Origin: Pelobates cultripes
Taxonomy: Eukaryota > Chordata > Amphibia > Anura > Pelobatidae
Direction: 5' to 3'
Assembly: GCA_933207985.1 (NCBI GenBank)
Contig: OW240914.1
Location: 138,179,968 to 138,243,967 of the forward strand
Length of the DNA: 64,000 nt
Positions 10,163 to 22,377 of this stretch are shown here, piece by piece. Below the pieces are notes generated by a model. The model worked only from the letters and a program-made list of their open reading frames with translations. It ran no database searches and had not been told where the DNA came from. The translations under genes were made by a program, and so were the position numbers. The stretch's first letter is position 1. The number at the start of each line of letters is the position of its first letter.

Positions 10163-12307
10163 CCCTCCTTTTTTTTTTTTTTAATTCTTTTTTTTTCAAT
10201 ACAAAGCATAATCTTTACAGCTTTCAACATGGAGTGGATCTTATACAATTAGTATATAGGTTAGGTCACATTGTATTCTTGCACCATTTTTATATAATAA
10301 ATCATGTTTGTGTAGGCCTTGGTCGCTAGCCTGTCTCCCCTCTGTTTCCGGGGTGTTTGGGTGTAGTGTATACTAGCTGATCCGTGGATGAGAGTCAGTG
10401 TGCTGTGGTTGCTCGTGGAGGGTCCAGGAGTTGTGATGTTCAGCCTGTGGGTTTGTGAAGTGGCGTGTTGTGTAGCCTGTTGTGTGTGTCACTCCTGGGG
10501 GAGTGTTTGGTTCTGCGCCTTGTATTGCTTTTAGTGGCTCCTAACCATGGGAGCAGCGGGAGGGGGGGTGGGGGGGGAATGGAGGGGAGATGAGTGAGAG
10601 ATGCAGAGGTTGTCTCTAGCGTTACATGTGGTGGGGTGTTGTCTATCAGCATTACGGGGGATGGAGCCGTGGTGGTGTTCCCAACCTGGGGTGTCGTGCC
10701 CGATTACTTGCTTTGTTCTTGTGTTTGTGTAGGTGAACAATTGCATAATCTTAAGTATAGGGTATGGGGGAGCACATGGGGTTATACGTTATCTAAGTCA
10801 TGTCCTTAGTAAAGTCCTGGATCGACAGCCCCAAGGCGAGCTTGGACCCAGCAAGTATGGCTGGCGGGTTTCCTGCCGAGTAGCCGCCTCATGTCGGATC
10901 TTTCCTGAGGTTTGCATCCGGTTCCACTGTTCTTGCAGTCATCGATCTTGGGTCGAAGGGCGTTGCGTGTGCCGGATCCCAGGCTGATGTAGAGATGGAG
11001 GCTCTCGGTCCTGTGTTATCCGGTAAGTGTGTCAGGCCCAGTGCCGTCGGGAATGGTGAGGTGTCTTCCATTGAGGGAAGTGTGTGAATGCCGCAATTTC
11101 TGGTCACTGTCAGGGACCCGTTCGCTCCCCATCTGTAGCTTATGTTGGCTGATTGAAGCTGGCTAGTCACCGGTTGGAACGTTTGACGCCACTAGAGGGT
11201 TGCTTTTGTGAGATCCTGGTAAAACGTCAGGGATGCTTCTTCGAATTGCAGGGGGGTTTTGCCCTTTAGTGCTGACATTATGAGTATTTTGTCGTGTGTT
11301 GTGGCACACCGGAGGATGACATCCCTCGGTACCGTTGTTGATGTCCCTTTGGGCCCTGGTAGGCGGTATATTTAATCGGTTGTCAGTTTTTTGGCCACCG
11401 CATGTGGCAGGAGGGAGGTCAGTAACCATCTTACATAGTGAGGGAGCTCGTCCGCTGTGACTGCTGTTGGTAGGCCCCTTATCTTAATATTGGTGTGGCG
11501 GTGGCGGTCTTCCATGGCCGTTATTTGTACTGAGATGGCTCTTTGATGGGACCAGATTTGTTGGACAGAGGTCTGGAGCTCATGCATCTGTGTTTGGACG
11601 TCTGCAATATACCTCTCTTTGATGGGACCAGATTTGTTGGACCGAGGTCTGGAGCTCATGCATCTGTGTTTGGACATCTGCAATATACCTCTCCGAGGCC
11701 TGTACCCGGTCTGTGATGGCCTTCATGTCATTTTTTATTGGAGCGAGTTCAGCAGCAAATATTTTATGAAAGTCCGCCAACAGGACCTTTAGATCTTGTC
11801 TGGTCGTTGGTGTGGAGTTTGTGGGAGCTTCGGTTAGCTTCAGGTGAGTGTCCGTCGGCTGTGCAGCCTCTGTTTGCTCGTTTGAATGAGAGTTGGTTTC
11901 TGGGCCATGTACTGGTGGCGTGCTATGTGGACTCCGCCGGGGCGGATTGAGGCTGTACAGGTCTCTGGAACATCGTCCCAATATCACTACCGCTGTCTTC
12001 TGCGAGTGGCGGCCAATTGCTGGTGTATGGGTTATGGCGTTGGGTGATTCCTGGGGGGGAGTTGTCAATTACCAGCTATAGTAGGAGCGCTTCCAGGCTC
12101 GGCAGGGACAACGTGGGGTAGGCCCTGGCTTTCCGTCTCCGTCCGGGCTGGGTCTTCGGTTGAAAAAAAGGCATCTATAGCTTTTGGGGTCTGGCTGGGC
12201 TTTAGATTTTGATTTATTTAAGATTTTTGGTGTTTGCTCGGAGGAGCTTGCAAGCATGGCGTCTGCTCAGGCTGATGGTCAAGCTCCGCCCCCTGTCCCC
12301 TCCTTTT
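10163..12307 (-). mobile_element. ORF1-only L1-like element, decayed
   Basis: Read on the minus strand, the element runs from a GC-rich 5' end near 12297 to an A-rich 3' end near 10173. It is flanked by the 10-bp duplication 'ccctcctttt' (10163-10172 and 12298-12307). It contains an L1-type ORF1 broken into several frames, then about 700 bp of GC-rich 3' sequence with no reverse transcriptase. With both ends present, the lack of ORF2 is not 5' truncation. The layout matches the element at 23694-25963. Confidence 0.7.
10889..12257 (-). pseudogene. L1-type ORF1 protein remnant
   Basis: This frame would encode the RNA-binding chaperone of an L1-like LINE (Transposase_22 family). Pieces in at least four shifted frames keep a heptad-rich coiled coil (about 11700-11900), an RRM-like block with NIKIRGLP, and a C-terminal part. 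A 76-bp tandem duplication (11539-11614 and 11615-11690) inside the coiled-coil segment is not a multiple of three and throws the frame. Other indels lie near 12068 and 11430. The start codon is taken at 12257, near the element's 5' end. The order of domains and the spacing match the intact ORF1 at 24785-25927. Confidence 0.72.
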
Positions 12308-13294
12308 AAAGTAAATTAAAGATGTTAAACTCACCTTTTATCCAGCATGTCTTGGTCTTGCCTCAGCAACGGTTCCTGCTTTTCGGAGAGCATCTTGACA
12401 GACCTTATGCTTCTCATTGCCAAGCTCAGACAATTGAATGCTTCTCATAGAGAAGCACTGAATACACTACATTCGTATTGTGACACTGAGCATCAGGTTT
12501 GCTCTAGGAAGTGAGTCCCTTGAGTGGCTGCTTGATTGACAGCCATCTGAGACATTCTGAATGGCAAATGTAAACATTACTGCTTATCAAAAATGGCAAT
12601 TTTGACATTTGTAAGAGGGCAGGGCACAGTCTATGTACTAAAACGTCTACATTAAGTTTTTAAAACTAAGGTATACTTTCAAATTATTTAAAGGGTCATA
12701 CCAAGCTCCAGTTGACAATCCTACATTTCCTAAACTATAATGTAAGGTAACTTAATACATTAAAACAATAAATTAGAATAACAATTTAAAATAGTGCATG
12801 TAAAAATATATCTTATTTGACGTTCTTGCTTTAGAAGTGAGTTATCCACGCACCATGAATAAGCTTAAACTTTTTAGTCAATCTTAGAGCACCCATTGTT
12901 TTCTAGGTGAGCAGTGAGTATACGCCAAGAACATCCCCTGCCAGACATGATATGTAAATGAAACTGTTGTGCAAAATTCTCCAGTGACTGAATATTCATT
13001 CACCAAAAACTCAGAAATTCTAATATTCCCATGGTGTTTGTGCAAGTCATTTATATTCATTGTAATACAAATATAAAACGATATGATCCAATGTAAAAAA
13101 TGGAAACATATATTCTAGTACCCTTGTTTTTCCAGACTGAAAAAAAGAAGTGAACAGACACTTGATTTTCAGAGGATGGTGTGTTGTTAGTCACCAAAAT
13201 ATGAGCAAATATGTCAAATGCTTGTGACAATACATTAAGTAAACAACAGAAGAATGCATTGTGCTGTCTGTCCAGTACATTAATATTGTTATCC
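12308..13294. other. No recognised gene
   Basis: Sequence with faint MITE character near 12690 ('taaagggtcataccaagctc'). It is otherwise AT-rich with no open frame of interest. Confidence 0.4.
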
Positions 13295-13390
13295 ATAAAG
13301 TGAGAATTCAAAGTGAATTTTTTTCAATTTGGCCATATTAGCCTTACATTTGAAATTAATTTTGAATTCACTTTGAATTCTCACTCCAAT
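13295..13390. repeat. Small fold-back repeat
   Basis: 'gtgagaattcaaagtgaat' near 13300 is inverted at about 13363-13382, with about 45 bp between the arms. Related phrases occur near 18985-19130 and 38880-38920, so this is probably a small MITE family. Confidence 0.5.
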
Positions 13391-13735
13391 GAATAACCCT
13401 GATAGTCATGAGCAAAATGTTCAAATGTGTGTGAGAACCAATAATATTCAAATTACTATTAATCCTAGTGGGGAGGGCTAATGGCAGATTATAATCCTTT
13501 TATTAAAATTCAATTCCATGTTTTGAGAAGTTGTATTCTGTAGACTGTATTCTATACTGAGATACAACCAAGTATAGAGATCATTCCAGATAGTGAACAA
13601 TTATGAGAATATCCCATTATATTCTATGTTTTTATTATGTAATATAATATGTATAACATATATGTGTCTCCGGGCAAGATATGTAAGTGTATATATATTC
13701 TCCTACCTCACAAATATGAGAATAACACCATCGAA
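13391..13735. other. AT-rich DNA, nothing recognised
   Basis: No gene, RNA or clear repeat is seen. Confidence 0.4.
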
Positions 13736-15130
13736 GAGAGTCATGTCAGATTAACAAGGTCTGTATCATATTCTAGGAAACCAGAGCAATCTGACAACAG
13801 ATTGACCACAGTGAGTTACAGGAAAAAATCATTCATGGACATCGAGTGAGAACCTAGACCTTCTACTACAACAGAAGGTCCAAAGCAAGGGACTACATGA
13901 AATGTATGTGGGAACTATGGTTGAATAATAGACCGTCACCTACACTAACACCAACACAGCAAGTTATTTGTTTGAACATAGTTTAGAAGAAACTGTTGTC
14001 ACAACTAGAATAAAATGGACTACACAAATGAACATGCATGAGCCATGAGGAGGAGGAAACTCTCATATCCACACCTATACCTACAGAGGGTTGCCAACCT
14101 CCATCTGTGCCCACAGATGGTATATCTGCAGACATAAAAGCAATGATCATAGGAAAGCTAGCAGCCCATGACCACTGGACAAGACTACCATAGATCATTG
14201 AAAAACTTCCACCAGAATATTCTAGCAGAGGTTAATGAGGGAAATGGTTGAACAACTTCCACCAGACTATTCTAGCAGAGGTTAATGAGGAACTATCTAC
14301 GATCCCAACCAACATCATATCAGAGAGCAGCAAGTTCATATATGCCCCATACACACTACCGCTGTACGCTCTTCACACTAGAGCTAGCTATAGCTCTAAT
14401 ATATGTGAGTTTATTACTATCTTTTTATCATCTTTTATATTAGACTGGACATATTATACTATTTGGTTCTCTATATGCTTTATCTTTTCATGTGAGTGGA
14501 TCTGCCCAGACAAGGACAGCAAGGACATTGTTCCTGACCAATCACTTTATAGACTATCTGATCTGAGTAAGATCATTCCAGTTAAGACTCTTTTATTTGG
14601 ATTACCGTTATATTCTGATTATTGAATGTTATAAGGTCTTTTGGCGCAGCCCTTATCTCTCTTTTATTATTATTGTTGTTAAGGGGTATGGATTTACTTG
14701 AAGATGAAAACAAGAGATTAGCATAGGGTATGTGTTTTCTGATAGCTATATCCTGTGAGTTAACTTTCAGCACCACCTCCACCTGATATATAATGCTTGG
14801 GAGGTATAACTGTTTTAGTATTTTATGACAATAAGATTCTGTAATTAGGCCCATCATAATTGCAAGTGGATGTGGCAATAAAATTAAAAAGGAACATGCG
14901 AAGGTGGACAAAAACCAATGGCTGAAAGAGGAGCTGGAAATAATGTGGAAAGTTAAGGCAATAGTAGTCACAGTTGTGATAGGAACACTTGAAACCAAAA
15001 CCCCCAAGTTGGAAGAGTTTCTTCAGCAAATTCCAGGAGGGACATCTGAGATTTCTGTGCAGAAGCGTTCAGTGCATCTAATAAACTGTGAAGAACCCTC
15101 AAACTGCCAGGCCTCTGTAAGAGCATCCAA
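13736..15130 (+). pseudogene. Decayed LINE polyprotein, probably RLE (R2-like) type
   Basis: Two pieces of one retroelement frame are visible. The first, about 13736-14400, holds a Trp-rich N-terminal block (MWELWLNNRPSPTLTP) and a segment ending EVNEELSTIPTNIISESSKF. The second, 14884-15120, carries VVTVVIGTLETKTPKLEEFL and TSEISVQK. I recall these blocks from the two termini of amphibian and cnidarian LINE polyproteins that end in a restriction-like endonuclease, though I could not check this by search. The whole reverse transcriptase between them is missing, replaced by about 480 bp of AT-rich DNA. Stops and frameshifts are frequent, and a direct duplication of about 49 bp ('attctagcagaggttaatga' twice) sits near 14195-14292. 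Confidence 0.5.
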
Positions 15131-15842
15131 AAGTAAGGAATACAAAAACAATACCAACAGGAGTGTTTATAAAATCAAATATATACTGTATATATTTGAT
15201 TTCTGAAGAAATATATCTTTATACATATACCTATAAAATCCAGTTCAATCATACAGATGACATAGCTTTAAGATTCAATTGAGATAGAATACTCCATTAA
15301 CTGGATTCTCTTTATCCCGTGATGTTGGCATCAGTCTTTTTCAGGTATCTTCAGATTCCACGTTTCTTAACCTGGAAGTATATCTAAGTTTAGCATGCAC
15401 GCTCACTGTGCTTTCCCATGATAATGTCCAACTCTACCGTTAACTCTTGAAATCACTAACAAAAAAGCCTCTTATTTTCGTAGGGATCATTACCAGGAAG
15501 TTTTATCCAAAGGTCTGTGCAAGTCATTACTGGCTTCTTAACATATGTGCTGTAACCAACCATTTCTCATGCAGAATACTCCAAAAAGGTTAATCATACA
15601 AATTCACAAAATAACTGAAGTAAAGAGGACAATATAAGCAGAAGACATTGCTGAAGCCTGGGCAGAGTTGGGGATAGCGTTACAAATTTTAAAGAGTGAT
15701 TTCAGCAGCGTAAGGTGCCCTCGCCTTCCAAGAACTCAATCAGCTGACATATATACATGCCCAGAACATATGGACCACCAACAATTACCTAAGCCCAACT
15801 AGTCTGTATTTAACGATTACACAGTGCAGTAGAAATACATAG
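15131..15842. other. No recognised feature
   Basis: Unique-looking DNA without an informative open frame. Confidence 0.4.
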
Positions 15843-16165
15843 TTAAAGGAACACTCCAAGCACCATAACCAGCCATTTGCAAACAGTTTGACTTCTTACA
15901 TGGGGTCTGCTGTGCACTGCTCTCTGCTCTGAGCTAGTCTGGTTGTGTAGGGTGTAGCGCATTGGTTATGAATGCTCAGCTGACACTCTTAGCCAATGAG
16001 CTGGCTCCGCACTGTAACTGTAAATGTAACGGAGCTCCTAGCTGGTGCAGAGAGTAGTGCTTTGCAGATCCCAGGTAATAAGTAAAATCCTTGACTTCTT
16101 ACATTGTGGGGTGGCACCCTTGGCACCATAACTACTACATTAAAGTGGTTATGTTTTTTGTAGAG
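15843..16165 (+). mobile_element. T2/Kolobok-type MITE
   Basis: It begins TTAAAGGAACACTCCAAGCA with the diagnostic TTAAAGGRR terminus. The distal arm is represented by 'ggcaccataactactacatt' and 'gtggttatg'. The right terminus is degraded, so the end is approximate. Confidence 0.65.
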
Positions 16166-16652
16166 TTAATTTAATTATTATAGCTATTATTATTTTTTAC
16201 AGGATTGAGTAAGGTAAATAGTTGAAATCGTTCACATTATTTTGTCTCCCAATAGTCACATGGAAGCCATAGAAAAGATTTGCTCAAACCACAAGCAAGC
16301 AAAGACAGGAAGTAAAGTAGAACTAAACTTAAAAAAATAAATAAAAAAGGAAAGATATTTTGAACCTTTAGTGAAGTTGTCACATGGGGGAGTCAGGATG
16401 GTAATTTCTTACAAGAGAGTTTAGTACTGATTAATGCAAGTTATTTAATTAAACAAAAACAAAGTTTAAAAAATACAAAAAACCGAACACTTAGCAAAAA
16501 GGTTTCTGTCCGGTGAAATAATTTTTCTCTGCCACAAACTCTTTCAGTTCTTTTGAGGTTTTTGTTTCCTTGTCAAAACACTACAAATGGAAGCTTAATC
16601 TGCCTTGGCAGAAGCTTGTGTTTTTGTGTGTTTTTTTTTCTTTGCTGTATAG
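16166..16652. other. AT-rich flank of the candidate exon
   Basis: No repeat is identified. The last 40 bp are T-rich and form a good polypyrimidine tract before the candidate acceptor. Confidence 0.4.
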
Positions 16653-16657
16653 TACAG

Positions 16658-16754
16658 GCTCTGCCTAATTCAAAACATATGAAATGCAGAAAACCGAGAC
16701 AAATCATTTTAATTAACCCACATGCCGCCGGAGATTCCAACAATGCCTTCAGAA
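16658..16754 (+). CDS. Candidate exon of a DAGK-catalytic-domain lipid kinase (ceramide-kinase-like)
   Basis: A T-rich tract with two possible acceptors (AG ending at 16652 or 16657) precedes an open segment that ends at a strong donor, A|GTATGT (16755). The translation contains RKPRQIILINPHAAGDSNNA. This fits the start of a diacylglycerol/sphingosine/ceramide kinase catalytic domain, where a basic-Pro motif and a hydrophobic strand lead to (I/L)NP, the nucleotide-binding entry. Ceramide-kinase-like proteins have a similar 'RPK-x-L-x-(I/L)xNP' run. The Gly-rich stretch that normally follows NP is weak here, as it is in CERKL-type members. I found no second exon in the window. It could be a single exon in a large intron-rich gene, a pseudo-exon or a chance match. 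Confidence 0.35.
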
Positions 16755-17516
16755 GTATGTCTTTTAACTATTTAGTTACTTCTGTAATCATATAATGCAT
16801 CTGAATGCCAATTTTCTTCCCATGAGGAAACGTGCACTTTTTTCTGCATGAGATATGTTGGCTATGATGTAATCTGTTAGGATTTTGTTCAGCTGAAGTA
16901 GGGTCAATTATAGTGTATTGTATTACATTTGTATAGGCACAAAATGATACATGGTTTATACATTATACAAACCAAACAAAATAAGCCATTTCAACAGATA
17001 AAGTCTCCTTTCGGAGCCAAACATATTTATACGCTGTTAATATCATGTCACAATATACAATATTAGTCATAGCAAGCTAAACAAGGAGTAACATTACAGA
17101 GATTCATTTCAATGAAAATAAAATTTGCAAATCATTTTTTGTGTGTGTGTGTGTGTGTCTAATGTTGTATGCATTTAAAGATAGGGTTACCAGTAGTCCC
17201 GGTTTGACGGGGATTGTCCTATTGTAACCATGCTGGTTATTCTGTTCCCTCACAGGGACACTCGATGAAAATCTCTGAGCAGGGGCCCAATCAGCACCAC
17301 GGTCCATAAACAGCGTGGCCTACCTGTCAGATGGTGTTTTATTAAGCAAATCATTTCCTTCCAGATAGGCCCCCGAGGATGAAGCAGACACCCAACATCT
17401 CCAGACTCCCATCACCCTCAGCCAGAAGGGCCTACTGGACCCCAGGGAAGCCACTCGCTTGCACCAAAACAGTATTGAAACAGGAGGGTGGTTAAAAGTA
17501 AGGAAATAATTACTTG
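16755..17516. other. Intron-like DNA with a short (TG)n
   Basis: A (TG)n tract lies at about 17139-17158. From 17187 the sequence 'ggttaccagtagtcccggt' looks repeat-derived, but no ends can be defined. Confidence 0.35.
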
Positions 17517-17984
17517 CAGGGCCGGCGCTACCATTAGGCGAATAAGGCATTCACTTAGGGTGCCAGCCCCTGGGGCAGCCCACCGAGAGGTTTCCTGGTG
17601 GGCTGCTCTGCTACAGCTGTCTGCGGCTGGTGTGCTGGGTGAGCAGCTCCTTAACCATCCCCCAGCGCAGCCATTCAGCTGCAGGGCTCCCTCTGCAGCC
17701 GATTACCTGCTGGGGCAGCGGGGTATATTGTAACCCCAGCACCCGAGCAGAGCTCACTGCTTCCTGCAGGCAGGGGAAGCTGGGATATGACATGGTATCC
17801 AGGTTGCCCCCTGCCTGTGAACACTGGAAGCACGGTGAAGGGCGCAGGAAGCAGCCTGTGCTCACAGTGCACGGCTCTACTGCTCCCCCAGCAGAAAGAA
17901 GAACAACATTCTGCAGCCTGGACCTCTTCTTATCTTCACAGCACCAGGTATGGCATGGTTAAGGGGGATTGCTTATTGTAAATT
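17517..17984. repeat. GC-rich repeat with hAT-like left end
   Basis: It starts 'cagggccggcgctaccatta' after a sharp change from AT-rich flank. That is the kind of CAGGG terminus seen on hAT elements. I found no matching right end or 8-bp duplication, so it may be truncated or disrupted by the TG-rich expansion that follows. Confidence 0.4.
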
Positions 17985-18830
17985 GGTGTGTGTGTGTGTG
18001 TGTGTTAAATTGCTGTGTTTGTGTGTGTAAATAAAGTGTGACTTTATGTAAAGTGGTGTGAGTTTGTGTTTGAGTGACAGTGTGTGTGTTAGTGAGAGTG
18101 TGCAAGTGACACCGGCTAGACCTTATCCTTAGTCATAGGTGTGATACAAATTTGCGTGCTGGATCAACAGTAATCCTGACAGTATGTGTGTGTATGTGGA
18201 TCTGTGTCTGTAAGTGTGTGTATCTGTGTGTATGTCTATCTGTGTCAGCATGTGTGTGTGTCTGTGTGTGTCAGTATTTATGTGTATCTATGTATGTCCG
18301 AGTGTATGTGTGTCCGTAAGTGTGTGTATCTGTGTCAGTATGTGTGAGTATCTGTGTGTGTCAGTATTTATGTGTATCTGTGCCAGTATGTGTGTATATG
18401 TATGTGTATCAGTGTGTATGTATGTCTGTGTCATTATGTATGTGTATGTGTAACTGTGTCAGTAAGTGAGTGTATCTGTGCTTATGTGTTTCTGTGTCAT
18501 TATGTGTGCGTATTTGTGTGTGTCAGTGTGTGTGTGTATCTATGTCAGTATGTGTGTGTATCTGTGTGTATGTGTATCTGTGTCATTATGTGTGTGTGTG
18601 TCAGTGTGTATGTGTGTATCTGTGGCAGTGTGTGTGTATGTGTATCCCTGGCAGGATGTGTGTGTCAGTGTGTATGTGTATCTATGGTAGTATCTGTTTG
18701 TGTCAGAGAGTATGCATTTGTTTCTGTGTGTATGTGTATCTGTGTCAGTATGTGGGTCTATTTATGTGTGTCAGTGTGTATGTGTATCTGTACCAGCATG
18801 TGTGTGCATCTATTTCCCCAAAGGGGATCC
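17985..18830. repeat. TG-rich degenerate minisatellite
   Basis: About 850 bp of variants of 'tgtgtgtatctgtgtcagta' (about 18-36 bp period), with short simple (TG)n at its left edge. Open frames rich in Val, Cys and Ser run through it in all three plus frames. They are repeat artefacts, not genes. Confidence 0.9.
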
Positions 18831-19237
18831 AACTTCCCAGAGATAATTAATTTTGGGCCCTTTGTACACTGAACTATCTCACTGACATGCTGAGGTTCTA
18901 ATCGCAACAAATTTTTGCTCACAATTCTATTTTGTTATCCTTGTCAGTACTTACCACTACTTTTATTCTGGCAATAATAGATAACTCTAAAGTGAGAGTT
19001 CAAAATGATTTTTAGTTTAAAGACCAGAGTAGCTGAACTGAAAGCATAACTGATTGAGAGAATTGTCCCAGTTTGACTATTTTCACCTTAAATTTTAAAT
19101 TATCTTTGAGGTCTTACTTTAGTGAATAACCCTGTAAATTGATATTTGTATTGATGTTATTGAAACTGTACTAATTTGTACACATTTCAGTTACCTTGGA
19201 ACAATGAAGACTATGTTGACCATAGGAATGGAGGCTC
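18831..19237. other. No recognised gene
   Basis: AT-rich, with phrases related to the small fold-back repeat at 13295-13390. Confidence 0.4.
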
Positions 19238-19945
19238 ATCCATAGGGGCACTTGGGGCAGCGTCCTAACAGTTTTTATGTGGGGGAAAATGTGTTTGCTA
19301 TAGTTTAGAAACATTAAGACAATTTTTTTCTGGAGAGACGTGTGGTATTCCAAACAAATATGGTGAAATACTTAGTGTATTTTATTCTGTAATAGATTTT
19401 AGTTCTGCAGAGCTTGTCCTCTTACCTGTTTGGGAATGCTTACTTGAGAGCATCTAGGCAAGTAAAAGAAAATGGGGCAGATTTCAAATCTGCCCTGTTT
19501 CAGCAGGTTTTGCATATTTCATTGAAGAAAAAATTTAAAAATTTTCATTGAGTTGCCAGTCAGGCAGCAAAGACAGCTGCCCATGAGTGGCCATCATTGG
19601 CTTATAGCACCAGGGTTGGGGTTACAGGGCCCATAGGAGAGACAAGCAAGCCATCTTGAAAGTAGCACAGAGCACAGAGCACAGCAGCAGCAGCAGATCC
19701 TGGCCCCTGCCAAATATATGTATATAATATTATCTTTTTCTCTCACGGAATAGCCCCAGTTATTGGCTGAGAGATGATTAAGAAAAGGAATTTACTCAAA
19801 TATATATTTAATATAAAAAAAGCCAGGGGAGCCAAGGACTGACAAGAGGAGGGGTACATTTATGACACATAGCACTCTTACTGCACATACACACCATCTT
19901 TTTTAAAGTGCTCAGTCACTCTGTAGCTGAGACCTGAGAATCAAT
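19238..19945 (+). repeat. Interspersed repeat family A, copy 2 (uninterrupted)
   Basis: This copy aligns with 1078-1153 plus 5152-5760 and with 31195-31985. It shows the unoccupied site of the outer Tc1 insertion: 'gtttagaaacattaagac' corresponds to copy 1's 'gtttagatacac', a TA and 'aactaac'. No coding frame is found. Confidence 0.75.
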
Positions 19946-22034
19946 GCACTGATTGGCCAGAGCGCAGAAGAAAGCAACTTATGGTCTGCAGCCAACAGAA
20001 GTGCCAGAATGCCTCCCCTGCATTTAGTCTAGTTGTTGAGGAAGCAAGGACTCCTTCCTGCTTTCCACTCGCTGTGCAGCAGTTACCAGCCATCGGCTAA
20101 TGGGCGCTTTAGCTCTGCCATTGTAGCCCCACCTCTGTATTGCATCAAGCTCCATCCACGTCACTCGTAAGCCTCGCCCCCGCCACCTTACTATTTTCTT
20201 TCATAGTCCCGGGTGGAGAATAATGAGATCCTCTACCCTGGTACCTGCTTTAGCTCCCCAGGCACAGCTGTCAACCGGCCATGTGTGAGCTGTGTCGGCC
20301 GCATGGTGCATCCTGCTGCCATGGTGCCAGCTGGGGCTGCACAATTTGCACACCCCTAAGCCTGGCCCTTCCTCTTCCCCACAGCTGTCACTAGGTATGA
20401 CTGTGAGAATTGAGGAAAGCTGATAGCTTTGCCTTTCACGGATTTTGTCAACATGGAGTTTGCGCGTAAGACAAAGTAGTTCCTACTTTGTTAATATATA
20501 CATTTTGATCATATTGAAATTTCAATACGGTTACAATGCAGCCATCATGTGTATTGCATAAAGATTTTAAATATTATTAAAATATAACGCTTTTATTGCA
20601 TAATTTTGTTTTATTATTGCTCAGTATTCCACCAACAAACTGAACAGTATCGATAAAAACAAACAATATCTATAACCCCTCCTAAACTATTCTGAGTGCA
20701 ACAAATGTTAGACAATGAAATTATAACATGCCTTATATCCCTAGAATTCACTTTAACCAACTTTATTTTCAGGGGGTGTGCAACCTCCCTTATCACAAAA
20801 TACAAAATTGAGGATGTGGAAGACACTGACCATGATTTAGCAGTCTTAACCCAGTACATAGTTAATAATGATTCTTAATTTAATGCCAACTAGTCAGATA
20901 ACTGAGCATGTCAAGATTCCTAAATTACATTACAATCATGGCTAGGTCAGTTCCCAAGTATACTTCTAAAACTCATACACCACTACCTGCCCACCCAATA
21001 GCAATCCTAGTCATTGTTTCTCTGTTATCCAACCAAACACCAAAAATCTGGAAAATGCAAGAATAGTGCAAATTCACAAACTTTAGTATCAAATAGTAGA
21101 CATAAATCGATACACTCTGCTCCTTGCTCTAATACCTTTGAAAAATGTACCCAGGTGCAACTGGGTAGATATAATCAAATGTGCAACATTCTGACCTAAC
21201 TTTAATCAGCATTTTACTGAAACCACTCTACCATAACTACCCTGTAAAAAGTCTGCAATGATATTCAGATTGCCATGGATCACGGCAACTTACAGGAACT
21301 ATTTTAATAAAACTTTAACAGACTTTGCAAAGACATTTGATATAGTTTAGTATAGCACCTTAGATAAGCTAAACACCTGATGCATAGATGAGCATTCATA
21401 AAGCTGGCTCCCTTATTCGTTTTCTGTAACTCTCTTATCAGACATATAAAATTACATAGATGTTGCTGGGGGGAGGAGGGTGGGAAGGGGGGCAAGAACA
21501 TTGATGGCTAAAGCTACAGATATGGGACCCTCTAGCGCCCTAGCTTTACAGATTGTGGACGGGCAGAAGGCTTGTTTGTTTGTTTGTTTGTTTTTCTTAG
21601 AGACGCTTTTTACGGAAAGAATATCAGTAGTATAGCGTTCTGGCTAATTATGGGTAGGGGGTGGTGCTTTCCCCCCCCCCCCAGTGTATGTCTGGAAAGG
21701 GTGCTGGGGATTACATCGACTACCTGGTTGCGCAGTATGTTCTTCGTTTCCAGCTGTGCTTTTTTAGAGCATCAGCAGCACATTGTTTATGGGTAGAAGG
21801 GAAGGGACATAACATATGTCATATGTCAAGACATATCTCCATCACTCTGTTAGGTAGGGGTCATCAAGTTTACCTTCGGGCTCAATCTCCAGGGGGTTTC
21901 TGGAATCTAGCAGCTCCCCTGTGTATATACTGCCAGCAATGTCTCCACTAAAACTGGAGTTCAGTTTAGAAAAAATCCTGTTTAAACTGTCAGTTTTGGA
22001 AAAATGAGTACAACAAATGCTAAAGCTAATCACT
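19946..22034. other. GC-rich flank then unique DNA with simple repeats
   Basis: 19946-20400 is GC-richer and ends with 'gcacacccctaagcctggcc', repeat-like but without ends I can define. 20400-22034 has no recognised gene. Simple repeats are a (TTTG)n at about 21571-21594 and a C-run at 21671-21682. Confidence 0.4.
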
Positions 22035-22344
22035 GATAAAAGGTACAACCTAAGTACCAGAACCACTTCAGCTTAATGTAGTGGTTCTGGGGCAAAGAGA
22101 CTGTCCATGCAGCCTCCCCAACTGCCTTTACTGAGCGTAGCAAAGCATTGAATTGACTGTGATCATCAGTATTGATGAACTCAGGTCGGGTGGGAGTGGC
22201 AAACACAGCGAGATTGCTGTGCTGAGGTAAATAAGGTAAGTAAATCTTATTTTTATATTCCTCCCAATACATACAAATAGACAATACATCACTCCAACAA
22301 TAGAAATGCATGTTTGTATCCTGGATGTTAGAGTGTTCCTTTAA
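22035..22344 (-). mobile_element. T2/Kolobok-type MITE
   Basis: The right end 'gagtgttcctttaa' is a reversed TTAAAGGAACACTC terminus at a TTAA (22341-22344). Near the left end the palindrome 'gaaccacttcagcttaatgt' mirrors itself. The left terminus is eroded. Confidence 0.65.
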
Positions 22345-22377
22345 AGTGCCTCTCTCCCTCCCCCGGCCATGAAAGGG

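Noticed and set aside
18214..18872. Long Val/Cys-rich open frames over the TG-rich tract
   Set aside because: They are open in all three plus frames because the repeat lacks stop triplets; composition artefact.
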